Shown piece after piece: positions 57,508 to 64,000 of a DNA stretch of 64,000 nt. Within the stretch, counting starts at the first letter, position 1, and each line of letters starts with the position of its first letter. Under the pieces are notes generated by a model, which was given only the letters and a program-made list of their open reading frames with translations, was not told where the DNA came from and made no database searches. Origin of the DNA: Brachynemurus nebulosus (Eukaryota; Arthropoda; Insecta; Neuroptera; Myrmeleontidae); contig JAPWDM010000008.1 in assembly GCA_035578155.1 (NCBI GenBank), positions 10,001 to 74,000 of the forward strand, read 5' to 3'. Made by a program: the position numbers and the translations under genes.

Positions 57508-57733
57508 CGAAATAAGAAACTGTTTTTGAAATATATTTTGTCTCGCATATCTTGAGAACAAATGATGTTATCATTTGTCTGACAAGGGTGGAGCCCCCAC
57601 CTATAGGTATAGAAGACGAAGCCCCCGGTATGGTGCAAGGGGCAAAGCCTCTATCGGGGGCCCAGGAGAGAAGTTGCCCGAAATGGAAAAAGAATTATTT
57701 ATGTACAGTAGTCTCTAGTCTTTAAGGACACCC
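56166..57733 (+). mobile_element. Inverted-tip element AACTTCCCAT..., with a nested piggyBac MITE
   Basis: The left tip AACTTCCCATAGGAAGTTAT and the right tip (reverse complement AACTTCCCATTGGG) mirror each other. The left body carries TCTCCACGTTTCAAGGTCAC and a (GTTC)n run. The phrase TCTCGCATATCT(C/T)GAGAACA occurs both near 56327 and near 57541, on either side of the nested MITE. No frame. Confidence 0.6.
56545..57453 (+). mobile_element. piggyBac-type element, deleted, 0.9 kb
   Basis: TTAACCCTAGAATCATACG at the left and its reverse complement at the right on TTAA targets. TTAATCATACATCG(G/T)CGTC repeats lie inside. No transposase. It is inserted in the 56166-57733 element. Confidence 0.92.
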
Positions 57734-57840
57734 AATGGGAAGTTGACAGTGTGGGTAGACCTGTCCCCCAAATTTTTAATTACTAAAATAATCAGCCAAT
57801 CAGTACCTATTTTCCGACAATACGATCTAATAATATAATG

Positions 57841-58011
57841 CAGTGGTTCTCAAACTTTTTGGTCTGCGACCTGCCTTTACACTTAAAAATTTCAAAAAAG
57901 ACCACCGAAATATGTAGAAAAATGGGTAGTAAATGGGTAATATGTAATCTGTAACCCTTAAAATAGTTTCCGCGACACTCCCGGGAGTCGCGACCCCCGG
58001 GAGTGTCACTG
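57841..58011 (+). mobile_element. hAT MITE with perfect 8-bp duplication
   Basis: CAGTGGTTCTCAAACTTTTT, a widespread hAT-type tip, at the left; CACTG at the right; direct 8-bp repeats ATATAATG at 57833-57840 and 58012-58019. The GC-rich right end (CTCCCGGGAGTCGCGAC...) is itself palindromic. Confidence 0.93.
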
Positions 58012-58019
58012 ATATAATG

Positions 58020-61000
58020 CATAATATACTATCTACTTAATAAATCTCTAACACTGACTGAGAGACAATGCAGTTGGGCTTAGAGGTATGAAATTTTGCA
58101 CAGGAGTTCCTTATAATATAACGTAGGTGAGCACTAAAAAAGGATTTTTGAAAATTCATCGCCTAAGTGGGTTAAATGAGGGATGAAAATTTGTCATCTT
58201 TGAAGTAAGTACGAAAATTAGAATTTTTTTTAATTACAATTTTAAATAGCTAGTTATTAATAACTTTGGAACGATTTCAAATTGCTACTACTTTCTTATC
58301 TATCAATTTTAGTCCACTTGCAGAGTTTCTCCAATTCGTCACTAAATGGCTTTTATAGAAATCCACTAATAGAGTCCCTATAATAAATAAAATATTATAA
58401 TTTGTTATCATTTCTTGAACGTTTGATAACTTTGTTCATTAAATGAATTATTCCATATATTTCTTTTATACACACTTTTACATTAATTCATATAATTTTA
58501 AGGAAAAGCTAAATGCAGTAAATAAACAATACTTACATGTAATTTAATAAAAATTTAAAAAGTAAACAATAGTAGATAAAAGTTTTATTCTATAGTTTTA
58601 TTGTGATAGATATGTACATATTTATAACTTGATGATGATCAGCCACTGATCTTTTTGTCATATCTTTTTTTGTAGATAATAAATAATATGTATATTCATC
58701 TCAGTTATTCAAACGGTTCATTGAGGTGAAATAGAGTGAGAGCGACATCCAACAAATCCAACCGACGCCAAAGCCATTTAAATTTACAGACAATTCATTT
58801 CTGACAAACAGAAATAACCACGGTTATCAAATTTCATTTAAATAATTCATTTATTGTCAATATTTGTTATTTCATAACAAAAAAATATTATTATTACTAA
58901 TAAACGAGCTTCGAAAAATAACAATTTAATCAAAAAATGATGATTTATTGAAATAACAAAAACATTTTTTTTCTGATTATCTCATATGGTCACAGTTTTT
59001 ACTCTATAACAAAATTGATTAATGATTACTTTTGTTACTTTTGTTACATTTTTTTATTTTTAATTAATTGCACTTTTACTATAGGTACTTTTCAATTTTA
59101 TTTTTATTAATTTGAAGCCATCTAAGTCAATTTTGTCTCACTATCGCACTTGTGTCTTCTGTGCCATTGTACTTTTAAGTGCCAAGCTTTTCTTGAAAAA
59201 AAAAATAGTTTGCCCAAAAATGGAGTTATTATTATCTATGATATCCGTTATGTACTGTTAGTATACACTAGTAGAGAGCTAAAATCCAAGTTTTTTAAAA
59301 ATTTTTCAACAACCGAAGGTTTAATGTTATTATTATGCATTATTTTTTAGCATTTACTTACTTAAGTAGGTATATATCTACTTAAAATATAAAGGTAATT
59401 AAATATGATAATCAAATAATATTGTAAGATGTATAAATTTTTACTAATATTTATGCAATGAGGACATCAGACCATGACACAATATTTAAAGAAAAAAAAA
59501 TTAATTAACAATTAGAAAACATATATATTTTATTATATGAAATAATTACAGTATTTATACAAGTGCCATTAGTTTTACAAGTACAAAAATTTAGGAAAAT
59601 GTGCGATTAGGATGGTTGGTGTGCCTTAAAAGGTCTATCATTTATTATCACAAAATCTTTGATTCCTTTCTTTTATTTCTAAATTGTTATGACCTTTTCT
59701 CTGAAATCACTCAACTCGAAAACTGGAAACTTAGCACGCGGAGATAAGGTGTGATGGCCTAATTACAGATATGAAGTTGAATTTCGATTCTGGGGGTTAA
59801 TTTTAGGGGATAATCTGGAAAGTTAAAACAAAATTTTTTGCTGAAAACACCGCGAGTAGGTAAGGTATCAAATGAAAGGCTATTAAAGCACGAATTTTTT
59901 TTTTTGGGGGGGGGGGAAACATCATAAAAATAGCTGTCCCCGGGCTTTATTACCAGAAGGATTGTTTAGAAAAATCTGAAAAAATTCACAAACATTATGA
60001 ATGCGGTGTAGATTGAGCGAAAATTATCAGAACTGAATTTCCTTGCACAACTTCCTTGGTATGTAAAAAGAAATACATACCTATTTTGCTTTGATCAAAA
60101 TTGTATTACCGAATATTATGTTAAACGGGTATTTTGGTAATTTTTTTTTATAAAGTGAGTTTTAAAGATTAAAGAAGAAATAAGGAATAACTGATAAATC
60201 TGTAGGTACACGAAAAACATATTACAAACTCTGCAGCTAAATATTATCTAATATTTGTAAAATTTTGTTGGGTATCCACAGAAATAATAAAATTCAAGCT
60301 ATTCAAAGAAACTGTTCATTTCTCTTGAAATTTTTTAATAGTACGTCATCCACCTTACATTAAGATTTTGGTGAATTAAAAATAATTTGTAAAACTTTTC
60401 CGTAATCGCGAATGTTGCTATACCTAAACCTTGTTCTCGTGACGTAGGTATCAATAAAATGAAATACATGTTATATTTAAATATCCGAGTATACTTATTA
60501 ATGATAGGAGTAGAAAGGACGTATAACTCCAATCAACTTTCAAATAAAAATAATGTATACCGTAAAAGCATCTACCTTTACCATATCACGCTTTATGTTA
60601 AAAAAAAATTAAAATCATACCACTTAGGTGTAATGTCTCGGTTTATTTCATTAAAATAATTAAATGCAACTAAATTTCATCTCTACTTATTCAAATTTGA
60701 ATCGATAGTTATGGTCGAGTTAAACAATTTTACGGTATGTGAGATTTTTCCATCGATCTATAATCTATAATATATGATAATGATAATATAGGTATAACTC
60801 TTTTAGTAATTTCAAGATTAATTTTTTACGAGTTGGCTTTCGAGCTGCAGTGAAAATTTTATTTTTTTTTTCATATGACTGGTGGTAATAATGAAGAAAT
60901 TACAAGTTATGAATTTCATAATTAGGTATTTTAATGACTTCCAAATAATGTAGATTTTTATTTTCACATCGGAATAAAAATTGCTATGAAATTTTACGAA

Positions 61001-61795
61001 AAAAAAAGAGCTGAGGCTATGAAAAATCGTATAATAGTGCATGAGTGCGCCTGCGTGGTCTTTACAGAGATCTAGTACATGCGTCAAATTTTATTATACT
61101 TAATTAGATATAAAAGTGTTTACCTAAAGATAAAATATTTTAAAGCAAACTTAGGTAATAAACTTATTATGTGTGCATACAAATATTGTAAATTAAATTC
61201 AAGTAGAATAAACATGAATAATAGTAGCTGTAACAGAAAATCCAACCTTTTTAAGTGTCAGGGCAAAATTCTAGCGTATAATTTAGTTTTTAAAAATAAA
61301 AATATTTAGAGGTAGGTAGCTGAGAATTTAGATGTTAAAAATTATTGCATGTTAGGTACATATTTTTCCATATGTTTAGGGACCCTAAAAAAGCCCTTGG
61401 TAATTTTTTTTTTAATAAATATGGAAACATAATATATTGAATTAACTTTGGTTTAGAAGGATAGTCAGAACTTGGGATTCAGGAAGGAAGCAGGTACAAC
61501 ATATATACATAGGATTCACATACACCATTTTAATATGCTAGAATTATTACAACTTTACGATATAAGAGAAGATACTGAGTGTTCCAGATAACATTTTCAG
61601 CACAAACATCTCATATAGACGTTAAGAGATACAGATTCGGTTAAGTAAAATAACTGTGATGCAGAAGTATAAGGAAAGTTACAATTTTACTTTCAAACCT
61701 ACAAAATTTAATTTAGTTTTGGAATTATACTAATTATAGTTAAATAAAAGCTTTTTTAAAAAACCGACTTCAAAAAATAAAAAAATAATTAATTA
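58020..61795. other. Long AT-rich stretch, no gene recognised
   Basis: Homopolymer runs (T9G10-like at about 59897-59919). Short open frames at 59150-59350, 60459-60659, 60818-61087 and 61079-61309 have biased AT-rich composition and no family pattern, so I do not call them. Confidence 0.4.
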
Positions 61796-61933
61796 ATAGC
61801 ACGAATTTTGAAGTCAGGCGGTGTGTCGTATAAAAAGATTGCGATCGGATGTTCTTGCAAAATTCATGAATTCTTCAAGATCTACATTTTTTTTTATATT
61901 ACGCGCCCTGCCTGACTTCAAAATTCGTGCTAT
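61796..61933 (+). repeat. Hairpin element
   Basis: ATAGCACGAATTTTGAAGTC plus AGGCGG returns inverted at 61908-61933. About 25 bp per arm around an 88-bp centre. Confidence 0.8.
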
Positions 61934-62316
61934 CACCTTTTAGTGACTATGCTTATTAGCCCTTATAGTGATAATTGCTTAAAAGAAGTATTCCAAATTT
62001 AATACGTTTAGCTGGAATAGTTTCAAAAATTTCATTGTCTAAAAATCATAATTTTGGACACGCACTGACTGCTTTGAAATTTGGAACAGAAATAGTGTTT
62101 AAAGTAATAATTACATACTAGAAAAATAAAAATCATTCAAAAACAACCAACTTTTCAAGCCATGAAAGAAATTTTTTAAATTAGATATTGTCAGAAAATT
62201 ATTATAGTTAAAATATGTTTTTAAAGTAAATAATTTTGCATAATTATTATACAAATTTTAAAATTGCCATAATTATTCATATTATTGAAGCTGGTTAAAA
62301 AATTACTTAACCAATA

Positions 62317-62784
62317 TTAACACTTTCAGTCCCATGGCTTCGGCATCTGAAACCAAACAAAACATTCCCAGAGGCCGACCGCAATCAATGATTAATTGAT
62401 TAGTTGGTTACGCATTATGTGTGCGATGTTTATCATCATTCATCAAACGGATGTGTTTCTGCTCACACAAATACATACGAACACACACTACTCTTTTGGT
62501 TTCTATTTATAAAAATTTTTAAGATAAACAAAAAATACATAAAAAATATAATTTATATTTTTAAATAAAATTGATTTGAATGTCAGTGTATATGTAGTAT
62601 GTACGAATCATGTATGTATGTTTACAGGGTTTACAGTTTTACACATACATGTTGAACTGTGTTGAATCTATTCAGTGTTTGAATCATTTTATTTTATGTA
62701 TTTGTTTATATAAAGTTTTTTTTTTAAATATTGCCGGCTTCCGGGGAAATTTACTATGAAAGTGCTCGGGCTTCATAGTGTTAA
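62317..62784 (+). mobile_element. piggyBac-type MITE, family A, copy 2
   Basis: TTAA-bounded (62317-62320 and 62781-62784); highly similar to 7527-8017, shorter by small indels. Confidence 0.88.
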
Positions 62785-64000
62785 TAAAATTTTTCTGGGA
62801 TCACCTGGAGAGCCTTATCTGCTAACCAAGAAAAGAATGGCGTAAACTGGTCCAGAAATGTGGGAGAAATCGGTGTACATACATAAAAAAAACTTGAATT
62901 GAATTGAGAACCTCCTCGTTTTTGAAGTTGATTAAAAATTCAAAATTTCGAATTCAATTTTCTTCCAATAAATTTCAAATATTTATAATGAAAAACTAAA
63001 GCAATTTTCCTAATTGATACATTCAGAGATGGCATACAATTCTCATAAGAGGGTTACACTTCTCTAAGGATTACATAATGCTTTTTTGACATTGCAAATA
63101 CTAAATTACTACCAAAAAAAAAAAAAAAAAAATGCATCGTAATTTTTAGGTAGAAAAACTATTTTATTTCTATTCGATGTAAGTTCGGTTTCAGTTACGA
63201 TCCCTTCACTTTTGTTTTGCTTATGGAACATACAGTTGGTTTTTAATAAATTTTTAAAAAATTAAAAAAAAAAGATATTAGATATTTTAAGTGAGTTTGA
63301 ATCGAAAAGTTAACAAATTACGTCAATTTCGGGCACGTTTGACTAAATTACAAGATTGAAATGTTATCTGGGACACACTGTATACATACATAGCAGCAGC
63401 ACAACCACTCACTACATACTTACATAATATAACGGTTGATTCAGTTGGTTGTGTTATGTTCTGGCTGTACCACATTGCATCCATCCATTGTGATGATGAT
63501 CGTATGTTCGTGTGTGGATCCATCAGGCTGTAAAGTTGAGAGGGAGGGGCCGGCCTCCATCATCCAACATCCAATCACATTACAGCATGCACCATTATCA
63601 TCAACATAACATCATTATAATCATTATAATCATCATCAGAGGCAACGCAACCAAGGCAAAGCGAAACACACACACACATATGACGTATATGTGTGTGTTT
63701 AAATCTGATGATTTATACATATGTGTGTGTGCGTGAATGTCCGTCCGTCCGTATTTGGGTTGGTCCAATATTCTGTGCACACACACACACACACACAGGC
63801 AAGTCCATACATCCGGAGTTTCAATACATCTGCGGTTTATATCTAATACAAATAGAAATGGACTATCATTTTGTAATATTCCGAGCAAATATCAAATATA
63901 AATTAGGTATTGTAAAAAAATTAAAAAAACTAGGAAAACCATAAAAATCAAAATGTATTTTATAGATTGGGATACCTCTATGACGTATGCATATTGTGAA
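62785..64000. other. Right end of window, microsatellites only
   Basis: Poly-A near 63115-63131, (ATTATA/ATCATT)n near 63596-63640, (CA)n near 63668-63677 and 63779-63797, (GT)n near 63721-63733. No gene supported. Short frames at 63512-63944 arise from these repeats. Confidence 0.5.

Overview
Insect nuclear DNA, very AT-rich, with intron-bearing genes, a pentanucleotide telomere repeat (TTAGG on the minus strand, AACCT on the plus) and a dense load of transposon debris. The perfect TTAGG array argues against Diptera, which lack it. I cannot name the species.

Layout. 1-4090 is a minus-strand non-LTR retrotransposon of the R1 clade (telomere-associated TRAS/SART type): ORF1 with three CCHC knuckles, then endonuclease plus reverse transcriptase running off the left edge, both in one frame and separated by a single TAG. 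4091-5996 is about 381 uninterrupted AACCT units. 5997-6971 is a plus-strand fragment of a second, clearly different R1-type element. The C-rich strand reads left to right, the polarity of a left chromosome end, so the window probably goes from telomere/subtelomere (left) inward (right).

Three host genes follow. (1) A polycystin-2/TRPP-family channel on the plus strand, 11 coding exons from 8648 to 18311 that join in phase, plus a possible last exon at 22263. (2) RpS6 (40S protein eS6), minus strand, five coding exons, 24154 down to 23008, complete at 249 residues. (3) Csk (C-terminal Src kinase), plus strand, ten coding exons, 31862-41356, complete at 499 residues, with SH2 and tyrosine kinase domains but no recognisable SH3. 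I read these exons by splice-site and phase matching; all introns are GT-AG.

Mobile elements fill introns and spacers: TTAA-flanked piggyBac-type MITEs, TAA/TTA-flanked Harbinger-type elements (one keeps a transposase-like N-terminus), hAT MITEs with 8-bp duplications, Tigger/pogo-like pieces, tRNA-derived SINEs, and a young non-autonomous LTR retrotransposon (25244-28926; same-length LTRs that read as identical, GTAT duplication, internal 38-bp minisatellite). The LTR element sits inside a DNA transposon that itself split an older MITE (24558-29798). A 1.67-kb element with about 600-bp inverted arms sits in a Csk intron and carries a small cysteine-rich ORF. Two arrays of a GTTCC(T/C)ATT-like motif spaced 20-22 bp (29081-29190 and, inverted, 30278-30346) look like protein-binding arrays at transposon ends.

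From 41357 to the right edge I see no convincing gene, only Csk 3' sequence, microsatellites and transposon copies.
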